Source: Pseudorasbora parva (Eukaryota > Chordata > Actinopteri > Cypriniformes > Gobionidae). From it: a DNA stretch of 64,000 nucleotides. Below, piece by piece: positions 33,116-44,947 of this stretch; within the stretch, counting starts at the first letter, position 1; each line of letters opens with the position of its first letter. The notes below the pieces were generated by a model, which was not told where the DNA came from, searched no databases, and saw only the letters and a list, made by a program, of their open reading frames with translations. The position numbers were made by a program, and so were the translations under genes. The stretch covers positions 6,444,428 through 6,508,427 of the forward strand of contig NC_090173.1 of assembly GCF_024679245.1 (NCBI RefSeq). The letters run 5' to 3'.

Positions 33116-33565
33116 TTGGTAACACTTTACTTGAAGGGGTGTGCATAAGACTAACATGACACCTTCATAACCATGACATGACACGTGTCATGAATATGAA
33201 GGAGTATTTATGAATGTTTATGATAACTGTCATTAAGTGTCGCTCAGTTGTCATTTTTAATGCAAAGATGACATTATGTGAGATGTCTTTGATATGACAA
33301 CTTGACATAAACCAATTCATCATAACCTGTCAGTGTCTTTGTCATGACAACTTAACATTACCGAGACAACATAACCTGTCATAAACATAAGAAACTTCTT
33401 AGCTTATAGGGTTAACATTAAACTGTCGTGTGGTTGGTTTTGATGTTGACTGAGGCCATTATAATTTCATGATTTTTTATGAATTTAATTTTTATTAAAA
33501 TGTCATTAAGTGTTAATACTCTGTTGAATTATTATTTTATAACATTGTTATAATTAATATTTTTT
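33116..33565 (+). repeat. Interspersed repeat opening GGTAACACTTTACTTGAAGG (copy 2)
   Basis: Same family as 12866-13380 in opposite orientation, with the shared AGATGACATTATGTGAGATG-TCTTTGATATGACA region. It ends in a poly-T-rich stretch. Non-coding. Confidence 0.75.
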
Positions 33566-33733
33566 AGTTCATGATGTTGTTGTTTTTTTTTTTTTTTTTT
33601 TTTAAGTTTCCTCCACCAGCTCCTACAGAAGGTCAGATAATAGACCATTTTAAATGTCTTAAAAATATGAATAGGCGTTCGAGAAATAGTTCGAATTTTA
33701 CTCTATTCTCTCACAGAACACCACTGACTCTTA

Positions 33734-34311
33734 AGCCCCTTTCACACTGCACGTCGGACCCGCAATATTCCCGGAACATTGCCGGGTCGCCTTCTGTGTG
33801 AAAGCAACCACGTCCCGGCATTGATTACCGAATTCGACCCGGGTCGGGGACCTAGTAATATTACGGGATTCGACCCGGGACGAGCGCTGTGTGAACAAAA
33901 GCCGAAACTAATGCCGCAACGTGTACGTAGTTATCGTGCGACTCCTAGAGCTTGTTTTTTTCAATAATACAACCCTGCAGTGCCAGAAGAGCTAGTCGGT
34001 GTTTTAAACGCAGAGAGTGTTCGTATACAAAATAAACTAAAATTAAACAAGCAGAAACGTGCGCAAACTGGACACAAGTCGAGACCACGGAGCTCCTTAC
34101 TATCCGCGCTGAAGCTGAGATCGCTCGCCATTATACGTCACATAAGGATGTCACGTGTCAACTCGTTCCGGGACCGTTACGGGTTGTGTGAGAAAGAGCA
34201 CATATTACGGTATTTCGCTGGCAGTGAGAATGGACCAAATCTAGCGGCCCGGGAACAAATGCCGGGTCGCATTATCCGTGTATTTGCCGGAATCGCAGTG
34301 TGAAAGGGGCT
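33734..34311. mobile_element. PIF/Harbinger-type MITE with TTA target duplication
   Basis: The ends AGCCCCTTTCACACTG and CAGTGTGAAAGGGGCT are perfect 16-bp inverted repeats, flanked by TTA at 33731-33733 and 34312-34314. A 3-bp TTA duplication is diagnostic of Harbinger. GGGTCGC and CGACCCGGG words are repeated subterminally. 578 bp, no transposase. Confidence 0.85.
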
Positions 34312-34528
34312 TTACAAACACAAGGCATGAATTTATACACTGGTGACCAGCACCAATAAAGGCAAAAAGGGGAAAACACATACAACAATAATTGCCATTA
34401 CACAAAATAAACATATACAATATCATTACAAACATAAACAAACACCGAAACATAACACTTTGTCAAATGACAGTTTATAAATTATATTCCGATGTATAAA
34501 AATAAGAGGAAAAGTCCTTGGAGCCCAC

Positions 34529-35641
34529 TAGGGCTGTGTTGAAAAAATCGATTCACCAATTCTGAATCGATTTTCATATTAATTTCTAAAGATCGATCCG
34601 TAACTCAGAGGATCGATTTAATAATAGGCCTAGATTGAATTTTAATTTGCCACGTCATTGGATTCATGCATGCGCGCGAGGTGAAAGGACATTAACACAA
34701 CGAACATGGCAGCTTTGAAAACTCCAGAAACGCCGCGGACAGAGAATACTGGCTGGCATTTTCAATGAGAGCGCCGGGTTTTAAGAACGCCTGGAGTGCA
34801 CCGAGGCGCTGAGCAAGTTTTTCACGCTCACGCGCTGAACGATCAGCCAGTTTTACTGGTCGCCGAGAGTTGAAGCATGTTCAACTTTGAGTAAAACGCA
34901 GCGCTCATTACTGACACTTTTCACCCAGCCGTCCAATCACAGTGGAGGAGGGACGGGACAAACACAACACAGACCAACTTCCACATTCTGCGTGTCATCA
35001 GATGACAACAAGCAATAATAACGAAACAAAATGATTTAAAACAAATGCCAGAGCAAATACTTTACATTGTATCTGCAATTTTATATAGAATCAATACAGG
35101 AACAATCTACCTGTGATATTAGAAAGACCTCCGCGGATTTTCCGTATCATAACAACAAGCAAGTCTCAACTGAGGAGCAAAAAACGCTGCCTGCCAAAAC
35201 GCTCTCAAGCGCTTACAGTGAGGAGTTTTCAGCTGGCTAAAAACGCTTTGGTGGACACACGGCCTAACGTTATACCGCCGTCACCGTGCTGAAGAACGTT
35301 CTCACTGCAGCGCGCTCTAACTGCCAAGGATGTTGTGATGGCTGCATTGTCATGACGGCGCGCGACAGCACAGCTCTGGAAGGGGGATTGTTCTTTACGA
35401 ACATCAATACTCCATTAATTTGCAGTTGAATGTCTATAATAATAGTATCATTATGTTGCATAACTACAGTCCTGTAATTCAGGTAACAGCTGGAAAAAAA
35501 TGCTTTCTTCAAAAACACTTATCTAAATCTTGAAGATCGGATCGGATTGGATCGGATCGAATTACATAATGATAATCGATTCAAGATCTTGAGAATCAGA
35601 ATCGAATCGATTCTTGAAATTTGAATCGAAACCCAGCCCTA
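34529..35641. mobile_element. hAT-like non-autonomous element (1.1 kb)
   Basis: It opens TAGGGCTGTGTTGAAAAAAT-CGATTC and closes GAATCGAAACCCAGCCCTA. Subterminal regions are rich in ATCGATT/AATCGAT. The flanks AGCCCAC and AGCCCCAC suggest an 8-bp duplication with one change, as expected for hAT. The centre has no transposase motif. Confidence 0.75.
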
Positions 35642-35744
35642 AGCCCCACTGACTTTGGGGTGTTGCCTGCCACCTTTCCATCGTGATGCTTTCATATACC
35701 ATGAAGAATCACAACACCAAGTCAAGCATTGGTTAAAAAGTAAA

Positions 35745-36190
35745 TAAAGGTTTTTTTTATTATTATTATTGACCTATGGGTGGTCTACATAAGACCCTAT
35801 TCCTCTTTTGAGATTGTGCAGAGCCTCTGAAGCCCTTCCTTTGAAACTGCATTGATTTGGACCTTCAACCATTGGTTCCCATTGAAGTCTGGGAAAAATT
35901 CTGGAATGTTTTTCTCAAAAACCTTGGTAACGCTTTATATTATGTCACGGAAAGTACTGCATAATTAAAGCGAATTTACAGCATAATTTTTGGTAATTAT
36001 AGTGTAACTATAAAGTAGGTACGTGTACATATAAGGGAACAATATGTAATATTGGGGGAATAAAGGGGTAACTATCAGGAAAATTAACAAATTATTTATT
36101 TTTTAATCAAGGGGTAATTATCTGTGTAGTTACAGGGTAAGTACATACACTAAATAAAATAAAAGCACATACACAAAACCACATCTGATA
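35745..36190. repeat. Two adjacent interspersed repeat fragments
   Basis: 35780-35925 (AAGACCCTATTCCTC, AACTGCATTGATTTGGACCT, CATTGGTTCCCATTGAAGTC) recurs at 59680-59820. 35930-36170 (GGTAACGCTTTATATTATGT then many GTAATTAT/GTAACTAT words) is a separate element. Confidence 0.7.
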
Positions 36191-37116
36191 TCACTCGGAA
36201 ACCTTTATTTAAAAAAAGTAATAAAATAAAAGTTTTTTTTACAACTCATTTACAACACTTATTAATTTATATTGCTTGGCTTCATCCTCCTCTTGTTCCT
36301 CTTTTTTTCATTCTTTGCCACAGATGAATCTTAAGAAGGAATCCCACGTGTCTCTAGATAATATTCTGTATTATGTAACTGTTACACTGAAAATACAGTG
36401 CACGCAGAAATGTCCTCACCGCTTACTCGTCTTTTACCCTCTTTTAACCTCATGCCATTCTGACACGTGTTGCCTAACTCCAAGAGTTTTGAATGTCTTT
36501 AAATGCCAATCCCAATGCGTCTATCATTGTCTACATTATCTACAGCATTATCTTAAAATCAACAACAATAAGTACTTTATCTGCTGCCAGTACTAACTCT
36601 GATAGAAAATCAGCAAATTCTTTGATAAAGTCTGTATTGTGCCCTGGTGGCCTGTACACAGTAGCTAACACAAATGTCAAACAGGATTAATCATTTAGGG
36701 GAGCTCGGGGCACCGCCTAATGCAGGGTTAGTTGCAACACGTGTGGTTTAAAAGTTTCCACAAATGCCAGGATGACGGAACTTTGTGTTTACTAGTTGCC
36801 CTATCAACATTGCTAGACAAAAAAAAAGTGTCAAGATAAAAAAAAATATTTGACCATAGCAAAAGTAAATTACTTACTTAAGTTTATTTTTTATCTCTGA
36901 TATTATTGTTGTCTTAAATCTGTTATTTATCAGTTGATATTATTCTTTAATGCTGATCGAATAGCAGAAGAAATGAGCCACGGTTTAAATCGCACCAATG
37001 GGGTGTGTTGTAACTGCGTTACAACGAGCCCCTATTAGAACACTGTAAAATCCAAGAGTGATTCTTTTACCTGTGTCTTAACTTAACTTAATTGTAAAAA
37101 TCTAGTGATCTGTACG
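36191..37116. other. No gene recognised
   Basis: AT-rich, with short frames only. The plus-strand frame 36276-36596 has no domain or splice support. Confidence 0.45.
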
Positions 37117-37390
37117 TGTTACAAACTGTGATCGTAGATAAGCTCACGGAGACGAAGGAGAACAGGAAACGTATTTTAATGATAAACTCTGGGGAAACAC
37201 GAAACACAGCTACACATTAACGAGTACCGACAAACACTGAGCGCAAACTGAGGGATTAAATACACTGGATAACTGAGGATAAAGAGGTGCAGGTGAATGA
37301 CAAGGCACAGGAGATTGACATGACTAATCAACTGAACAGGGGAGAAACACAAGCTAAACTAACAGAGACAGGACAGGCATACATGTAACA
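37117..37390 (-). mobile_element. Gypsy-like 3' LTR, minus orientation
   Basis: On the minus strand it starts TGTTACATGTATGCC directly after a purine-rich GGAAGGGGGCGTAA tract and ends GTTTGTAACA (274 bp). The terminal TGTTAC/GTAACA repeat is perfect. The proline-rich frame upstream (37391-38486) belongs to the same element. The matching 5' LTR is not in the window. Confidence 0.65.
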
Positions 37391-37491
37391 TTACGCCCCC
37401 TTCCGGAAAGGTGCGTCCTCACGCCGTAACTTAACATCAGAGGAGGGGCGGGGAATACAACAAAACAGACAGTCAGGGGTGGTACACAGAG

Positions 37492-38439
37492 TCAGAGGGG
37501 AAACCAGAGTCCAGGGGGAGACATGGAAAGGGAGGAGCCAGAGGGAAGCCAGGAGCAGGAGCTGGATGGTGTGCCAGAAACCAGCCAGGACGAAGCCCCA
37601 GGGCGGAGTGGATGGTGGGAGGAGCCACGGAGGATATGACTGGGAGGATGAAGATGCCCTGGGGATGACCAACGGAGAAGCCTCTGATGGAGCTGACAAG
37701 GTGAGGAGCCCCCGAGATGGTCCTGGAGACAGAGGTGTCCCCGCAGTGATGAGCACCCGAGGTGGACCAGGGGGCAGCGGCTGATCCGGAGGGACCGAGG
37801 ACAAAAGCAGATCTGAAGGGAGGGTGGAGCCAGACAAAGCCGCAGGCGAAGGCAGGTCGACCACTGACCAAAGCGAAGCCGGAGAGACGGGGGAGCCCGG
37901 AGAAGCAGTATGACCGATGGTACCCGGTGGAGCCAAGGGAGGGAGGAGCCAAGGGGGCGCCGAAGAGTCGACGGGCTGAGGCGGAGCAGGGGGCACCGAG
38001 GCTGGAGGCGAGATGGAGAAACCTCAGTGCTGTACGAAGCTGGTGGCCAGACGACACTTGGCGTCCCCACACAGCATGTGGATGGCGCAGAGGGGCAGAA
38101 TGGCGGCAGCGAGGAAGGTACTGAGGGGTGGACTAACTGAGGAGGTGGGAGAGGGAGACTGGGTAGGAATTCTTGACTCTCAGGAGACTCTGGAGATGCT
38201 GGGGACGCTGGAGACGCTGGAGGCTTGGAGAACACTAGAGAGACAGGGGGTACAGGGAAGACTTCGCCAAAAAAGTCAATCAAATCCACCTCGCATACCT
38301 TCCTCAGTTTGTCCGTGTGGCTGCCATAGACTTCTTGTAGCTCACCCACCGTGGAGGTGTTGTGGGTGAAGCTTTCTTCCCAGCCCTCGAACTCCACAAT
38401 AACTCCCTCAGCAATGTTCGGCATTGCCGGCGTTGCCAC
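37492..38439 (-). pseudogene. Proline/serine-rich ORF of an LTR element
   Basis: A 315-codon minus-strand frame begins MATPAMPNIAEGVIVEFEGW and turns into Pro/Ser/Leu-rich low-complexity sequence. Two other minus frames (to 37391 and 37473) stay open over the same stretch because the DNA is C/T-rich. No protease, RT or integrase motif is visible. The position next to the LTR and purine tract suggests the 3' internal region of a Gypsy-type element, where similar predicted proteins recur in cyprinid genomes. It is unlikely to be a host gene. Confidence 0.5.
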
Positions 38440-38639
38440 ACCTGGTCAGACCTTCGCTGGTGGTCCGGGCTCCGTGGCGATGGCACCCTCGGTACGGTCT
38501 CGTCATCCGCGGCGGCCGGTCCCCACGGTCTGCGGTGGGCTCATGCAACTTCTCCGTTGCGTCATTCGCAACGAAACAAACAAGGCCAACAACCTGTAAG
38601 AGCTGTAAGAAATCTCAGTTAATTAGCACAGTACACAAT

Positions 38640-40032
38640 TTATTTATTTATTTATTTATTATTTTTTGGACAAATAAACAAAATTGAATGGATAGGTAAG
38701 TGCTATTCTTTATTGGTCAGGTGCAATTGTAAAAGATGTGTCTTAAGATATTTTTTAAAAATTGCTACAGGTAATACAGGTATAACGGTCCAGGAAAATG
38801 TCCATGAGAGTGATTTCATGCCTCTTTGGGATGGAACCAAGAGGCGTCGCTCACTCGCAGAACGCAAGCTTCTGGAGGCTGTGTAAGTTTGAACAAGTGA
38901 GTTTAGGTATATCTTTCTAATGTTGTATAAAGCAAATCTGTAGGACCGGGCTGTTGCAGTAATGTGGTCAGTGAAGTTTAACTGGTCATCAATCACAACT
39001 CCAAGGTTCCTCGCTGTCCTGGGTGGAGTTATGGTTGATGAACCAAGCTGAATGGAAAAATGTTGATGAAGTGCTGGGTTGGTAGAGAAAACAAGTAATT
39101 CTGTCTTTGCAAGATTTAGTTGAAGGTGATGCTCCTTCATCCAGTCAGAAATGTCTGTCAGACAGGCAGCGATACGAACACTGACTGTAGGATCATCTGG
39201 TTGAAATGAGAAATAGAGTTGAGTGTCATCAGCATAGCAGTGATAGGAGAAGCCGTGTTTCTGAATGACAGAACCTAATGATGACATGTAGATGGAGAAG
39301 AGAAGTGGTCCAAGCACTGAGCCCTGGGGAACCCCAGTAGCTAGATGATGTGACTTAGACACTTCACCTCTCCATGACACCCTTTAGGACCTACCAGAGA
39401 GGTAAGACCTGAACCACTGGAGAGCAGTTCCTGAGATCTCCGTCTTCTTAAGTGTTGACAGGAGGATCTGGTGGTTAACTGTGTCAAAAGCAGCAGACAG
39501 ATCCAGCAGGATGAGCACTGAGGATTTGGAAGCTGCTTTTGCCAGTCTCAGTGCCTCAGTTACCGAGAGCAAGGCAGTCTCAGTCGAATGGCCGATTTTG
39601 AAGCCGGATTGGTTGTTGTCCAGGAGGTTGTTCTGTTCAAGAAACATAGAGAGTTGATTGAACACAAGTCGCTCAAGTGTCTTTGCAATGAAAGGCAGAA
39701 GGGATACCGGTCTGTAGTTTTCTAAAAGTGCTGGATTCAGAGAGGGTTTCTTAAGCAGTGGGGTTACCCGAGCCTGCTTAAATGCTGTGGGAAAGGTTTC
39801 CGTGTGAAGAGAAGTGTTGACAAGTGTGAATGAGTGCATGAGTGATTGAAGAAGAAATGGCCTGAAGGAGGTGAGTGGGTATAGGATCAAGTGGACAGGA
39901 AGTAGGGTGATTGGAAAGGATGAGTTTAGAAACATCAGCCTCAGAGAGCGGAGAGAAGGATGGAAGCGTGTTCGTGTTAGTTGTTGAGATGTGCGTGTCA
40001 GTTTGTGGTGAGGAGAACTGGTTGCTAATGAG
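38640..40032 (-). pseudogene. Outer L2-like LINE: reverse transcriptase and 3' tail
   Basis: Minus-strand codons contain FKQARVTPLLKKPSLNP, ENYRPVSLLPFIAKTLERLV, LLDLSAAFDTVNHQILL, then [13 protein letters not shown] and [14 protein letters not shown]. One in-frame stop (at 39386-39384, within SGRS-stop-RVSWRG) interrupts the RT. After LYNIRKI about 90 residues are missing before the C-terminal [11 protein letters not shown]. The 3' end at ~38640 has an (ATAA)n tail. The N-terminal endonuclease half is at 43180-44117, separated by an inserted LINE. Confidence 0.85.
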
Positions 40033-40039
40033 AGATGTT

Positions 40040-43000
40040 CAAGTTCAAGTTCATAGTGAGATAAAGTAAACTGGAGACTATAAAAATAAATACATGGATA
40101 ACAGAAGTGCAGGAGTGTAATGTGCAAACAGCATTATAATGAGTAGTTACATGGAACACAAGAATAAAGTGCAGTGCAATATCAGTATGTGAGTTTGTTA
40201 ATACTGAGGTGAAGTCACATGTTGTTAAGTGACAGCGTTCAGGAGTCTGATGGCCTGTGGGAAGAAACTCCTCCTGAGTCTCTCAGTTTTGGCCATCAGG
40301 CTACGGAAGCGCTTACCAGAAGGCAGCCGGGTGAAGTGGGGTTGGCCGGGTGATTAATGTCCTTGATGATTTTTGTAGCTCTGCCTCTGCATCGTTTGAT
40401 GTAGATGTCCTGCAGAGACGGGAGAGCTGACCCTGAGATGCGCTCGGACAAGCGCACCACTCTTTGCAGGGCTTTGCAGTCGTGACTGGTGCTGTTACCA
40501 TACCACGCTGTGATGCACTGAGTCAGTAAACTTTCTATCGCCCCTGAATAGAAAGATTTCAGGATAGCTGGTGAGACCCGGAATTTCCTCAGCTGGCGCA
40601 GGTGGTACAGTCTTTGCCTGGCCTTTTTCACCTGAGACTGGATATGTGCAGTCCAGGTCAGGTCCTTGGAGATGTTCACACCCAGGTATTTGAAGCTGCT
40701 CACTCTCTCTACTGGTGTCCCGCTGATCATGAGAGGATATGACCGTTGCTGTCTCTTCCTGAAGTCCACAATCAGTTCTTTGGTCTTGTTTACATTCAGA
40801 AGGAGACAGTTGTCTTGGCACCATGATGTCAGATGCTCCACCTCGTCCAAGTATGCGGTCTCATTGTTGTTGGAAATGAGGCCCAGGACAACAGTATCAT
40901 CCGCAAACTTGATGACAGAGGTGGAGCTGTGTGTGGACAAACAGTCATGCGTGTAGAGAGAGTAGAGCAGGGGACTGAGGACACAGCCCTGTGGAGCTCC
41001 CACACTCACGGTGATGGAGGTGGAGGTGAACTGTCCTACTCTCACCACCTGAGGTCTGCCAGTGAGGAAATCTTCAATCCAGTGACAGAGAGAAGAGTTC
41101 AGTCCGAGATCCAGGAGTTTGTTAGCTTAATGGGAACTATGGTGTTAAAGGCTGAACTATAGTCAATAATTAGCAGTCTTACATAGTTCCCATTCTTGCT
41201 GTCGATGTGTGTGAGGGAGGAGTGGAGGACGTGAGAGATGGCACCTTCAGTCGATCTATTGGGACGATAGGCGAACTGAAGAGGGTCCAAGGTGTCAGGG
41301 ATGGAGGAGCAAATGTGACTAAAGACGTGAGAGCCACTGGGCGATAGTCATTTAGGCAAGAGGGTTTACTGTTCTTAGGGACTGATGGTGGATTTTTGGA
41401 ATGAGGTTGGGACCACAGATGTAGCAAGGGACTCATTGAATATGGATGTGATGAGTCCAGCGAGCTGATCAGCACAGGACCGCAGGACACGACCTGAAAC
41501 GCCATCCGGACCAGCAGCTTTCCTAACATCCACACGTTTGAGTGTCCTACGAACTTCATCCTCCGAGACAGAGATCACGTGATTGTTGCAGCTCTGAGTG
41601 ATTCTGTCTGACGCGTCACTCGGCGGTGTAGCGCTGCCGCGATTGCCATCAAAGCGAGCGTAGAAAGAGTTTAACTCGTTCACAAGCAACGGATCAGCTC
41701 TCACTTCTGCAGAGGATTTCGTTCCAAAAGCACAGATGGTCCTCAGTCCCTGCCACATCCGCCGGGAGTCGTTGAGTTTGAAATAAGACTCCACGCGATC
41801 CCTATAACGGAGCTTTGCGGCTTTAACGGCGCGTTGGAGAGCATAACAGGATGGTTTATAATCCCTCATATTCCCTGTTAGTAGACCGGCGTTGTATGCG
41901 GCGGCAGTGCGGGCGTTCACTGCAGCGCGGATTGAACTGTCCACCCACGGTTTCTGATTAGAGAAGGACGTTATAGTTATTGTTTGTGTGGCTTGCTTTG
42001 TCAGTGTGTTGATGAAGCAGAGCGGCACATCAGTGAACTCGCTGACGTCCGATGAACTCGCCCGGAACATGTCCCAGTCAACGACGTCAAGAGCTGCCTG
42101 TAGCGTGATCGCTGAATGAGGAGACCAGGCTTTAACTTCCCGCCTCACCGGGGGTTCCTGAACGAGCCTTTGTTTGTACTCAGGTGTAAGGAAAATGGCG
42201 GCATGGTCTGATTTACCAAAGGCTGGTAGTGAACGAGCCTTGTAGGCATTCTTAAACAGAGAATAGCAGTGATCCAGTGTGTTTGCTCCTCGTGTGGGAC
42301 AGGAGACATGTTGGTGAAAGTTAGGCAATACTTTCTTAAGGTTGGCTTTGTTAAAATCACCCGCGACGACGAAAGCCGCATCGGGGTGGCTGTTTGTGGA
42401 GCCGCTGATGGCATCATGGAGGCCAGATAAAGCCAGTCCCGTGTCTGCCTGTGGTGGAATATAAACCACAGTGGCGACGACCGAAGAAAACTCCCTAAGC
42501 AGATAAAATGGGCGGCAAATGATTGATAAATGTTCCAGGTGAGGCGAGCAGGATCGCGAAAGGATGGAGATGTTTCTGGGATGGCACCATTTCTTGTTGA
42601 TCATGAAACACACTCCACCGCCTTTGGTTTTACCGGCCTCGGTTGTTCTGTCCATCCAGAAAACAGAGAAGTTCTCAGACGGCGTCACAGCTGTGTCCGG
42701 GACCGCGGGCATGAGCCATGTTTCGGACAAACAATAGATGTTGCAGTCTCTCATGTCCCGTTGAAAACTTATCCTGGCTCTAAGATCGTCCATCTTATTC
42801 TCCAAGGATTGGACATTTGCGAGGAGAATGCTCGGGAGGGGAGGACTGAATGCTCTCTTCCTCAGTCTGTTGCGGATCCCAGCGCGTTTCCCGCGGTGTT
42901 TTTTGAATCTTCGCCTACGAGTCGGGTGGCCTTTGTTCAACTCGGCGTTCCGAAGAATCTCAGGTGGCCACAGAGGATTGATGAAAGCGTCTTGAACCAG

Positions 43001-43172
43001 GTCAGTGTAGCGATAACCTATATCCAAAAGTGTTTTGCTATCATAGCAGACCAAGGCTGATGATAGATTAGTAAAAATCGAGAACAAAAGAGTGTAGAAT
43101 AATAAATAAAAGCAAAGTCTCAGAGGAGCGACCTGAACGGCGACCGAACACGGCGGCGCCATCTTAATGGAT
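40040..43172 (-). mobile_element. 3.1-kb LINE (CR1/Rex1-like) inserted in the outer LINE
   Basis: It lies between two copies of AGATGTT (40033-40039 and 43173-43179), a 7-bp target duplication. The 5' end on the minus strand is AAGATGGCGCCGCCG with the start codon of its long frame just inside. The 3' end carries a short repeated tail (CTTGAACTTGAA). The length and the 5' start suggest a full or nearly full insertion of a short LINE. Confidence 0.85.
40296..43162 (-). pseudogene. Inner LINE ORF2: endonuclease plus reverse transcriptase, frameshifted
   Basis: The frame opens MAPPCSVAVQVAPLRL. The endonuclease part includes LLANVQSLENKMDDLRARI, CLSETWL, VVAGDFNKANL and GKSDHAAIFL. A linker and RT follow with KAAGPDGVSGRVLRSCADQL and [13 protein letters not shown], then [48 protein letters not shown] and [15 protein letters not shown] (FADD catalytic box). 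The frame is broken near 41390, 41320 and 41110, so no full-length protein is made. The first ~97 codons that stay open upstream of the ATG are out-of-frame outer-LINE sequence. Confidence 0.85.
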
Positions 43173-43179
43173 AGATGTT

Positions 43180-44117
43180 TTGTTTGTGAAAAATGATGCA
43201 AAGTCATCAGCTGTAAGAGTAGATAAAGGAGGGGGAGGAGGAGGAAAAAGGAGAGAGGAGAATGTTTTAAAGAGTGTACGAGAGTCAGAGCAATTGTTGA
43301 TTTTGTTGTGGTAGTATGTTGTTTTAGCAGTGAAGACATTTGTAGAGAAAGAAGAGAGAAGAGACTGATACTAGGTAAGGTCAGTATAGTGTTTAGATTT
43401 CCGCCATTTCCTCTCTGCCGCCCTGAGTCCAGAGCGATGTTCACGGAGAACATTAGACAGCCAGGGGGCAGATGGGGTGGGGCGGGCTGGTCTGGATGAA
43501 AGGGTGCAAAAACTGTCTAAGGAGGATGTTAGAGTGGAGCAAAGAGTGTCAGTAGCACTGTTAGTGTCCAGTGCTGAGAACTGAGCAGGTGGAGGGAGTG
43601 AAGTTGAAACCATAGTGGATAGGCGAGAGGGAGAGAGTGAGGGTAGATTACGCCGAAAGTTAATCTGTGTAGGAGTGCGTGTTGTATCAGGAGAGTGTAT
43701 GAGGTTAAGTGTGATGAGAAAGTGGTTTGAGGTGTGTAATGGAGTAACTAAAGTGTTGTCCGTGGAGCAGTTGCGTGTGTAGACGAGGTCTAATTGGTTA
43801 CCTGATCTGTGAGTAGCCATAGTAGATACTAACTTAAGGTCAAATGAAGTCAGTAGAATGCTGAAGTCTGTGGCTAGGTGTTTATAAAGATGGATGTTGA
43901 AGTCACCAAGCAGAATCAGAGGAGTGTCATCCTCAGGGACGCTAGAAAGTAACACATCCAACTCCTCCACAAAGTTACCGAGGTGACCTGGAGGACGATA
44001 GACCACTACCACATGGATTTTAACAGGGTGAGTAATAGTGATTGAGTGCGATTCAAATGAACTGGCCGATAGAGATGGTAAGGGATCAAATTTCCAATCA
44101 ACAGGTCTGAGGATCAT
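43180..44117 (-). pseudogene. Outer L2-like LINE: endonuclease half
   Basis: Minus-strand codons contain VVVYRPPGHLGNFVEELDVL, LILLGDFNIHLYKHLA, MATHRSGNQLDLVYTRNCST and TSNHFLITL, the apurinic-type endonuclease of L2 LINEs. The protein runs on through ADDFASFFTNKTS, where the inner LINE interrupts it, and resumes at 40032. A related plus-strand scrap is at 9642-9768. Confidence 0.85.
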
Positions 44118-44164
44118 ACCATTTTGGCAATATGGGGGTGCTTAATATTAGTGTTATAAAGACG

Positions 44165-44892
44165 TGTCACGGCGCTGAGCGATCGCCCCTTTAAGGGCAC
44201 TGAGCTTCGCACCGGACACGCCGCGCCTTTAAAATTTGAACACATATACACCAACGGCGGCATTTGACGCCTGTCCGCAGCGATAAAATGTATATTTCCC
44301 TCAAATCGTGAATGTGCATACTGATTTCATCCTGTGCTACAAGATACACTCATCATGCAGCTCTTCTGTCAGAAGTCGATTCAAAATTAAGCTCGTGCGT
44401 ATATAATGTTCACGTCTGCCTGGTGTGAGATCCTGAGACACGGCGCTGAGCTTCAGTCCAGTGTGCGACCCCCTTCACAATCGGCTTAAGAACGTGCATA
44501 TAAAAGCACTCAAAGTGTTCTTTTCCTCTCTAGGCAGGTTTTTTTTTTGTTGTTTATTTATCAAAATGTTCTTTTATATATTTTTGTGGTGTTCTGTGTT
44601 TCGATCGCTGCTTTTAAATGTTATAAGAGAACGGTTAATTTACGAATGTGTAGTGTAGCCTAGTTTTGATGACTTTATTAAAAGTGGTGGCTGTGTGCGG
44701 TGTGTAAAGAAAAAGAAAAATTGTCTTAGCCTCCTGCTGACTAGTGTCCTGCCTTTCCCAAGCCATTTATACCGTTTATTTTTTCCGGTGTGTGGTTTCC
44801 ACAAACATAGATGATTCGACTATCGGTCGACCATAGAGAGATTCGAAAATTCTGATTCGAATGTGTAAATCCTTAGTCGCGGACACCCCTAG
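44165..44892 (+). repeat. hAT-like repeat, copy 1 (uninterrupted)
   Basis: Matches 57105-57862 plus 59502-59583: GGGCACTGAGCTTCGCAC, CTCTTCTGTCAGAAGTCGAT, GGTGTGAGATCCTGAGAC. It ends GATTCGACTATCGGTCGACC ... TCGCGGACACCCCTAG, a hAT-type terminal sequence. No transposase. The TA at 44818-44819 is the empty site that corresponds to the Tc1 insertion in copy 2. Confidence 0.7.
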
Positions 44893-44893
44893 T

Positions 44894-44947
44894 ATTTTCA
44901 GATACTACGGAATCCCAGAAGACATCGTATCTGACCGAGGGATTGTG
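44894..44947 (+). pseudogene. Gypsy integrase scrap captured between hAT-like repeats
   Basis: Plus-strand codons read IFRYYGIPEDIVSDRG, the motif around the second catalytic Asp of Gypsy/retroviral-type integrases. Only ~17 codons remain before the sequence returns to hAT-like text (AAGGAAAATAAAAATAGTTTT). Confidence 0.65.

Noticed and set aside
43163..43453. N-terminal extension of the 692-codon LINE frame
   Set aside because: These codons are outer-LINE sequence in the wrong frame; the inner LINE begins at 43172 and its natural ATG is just inside.
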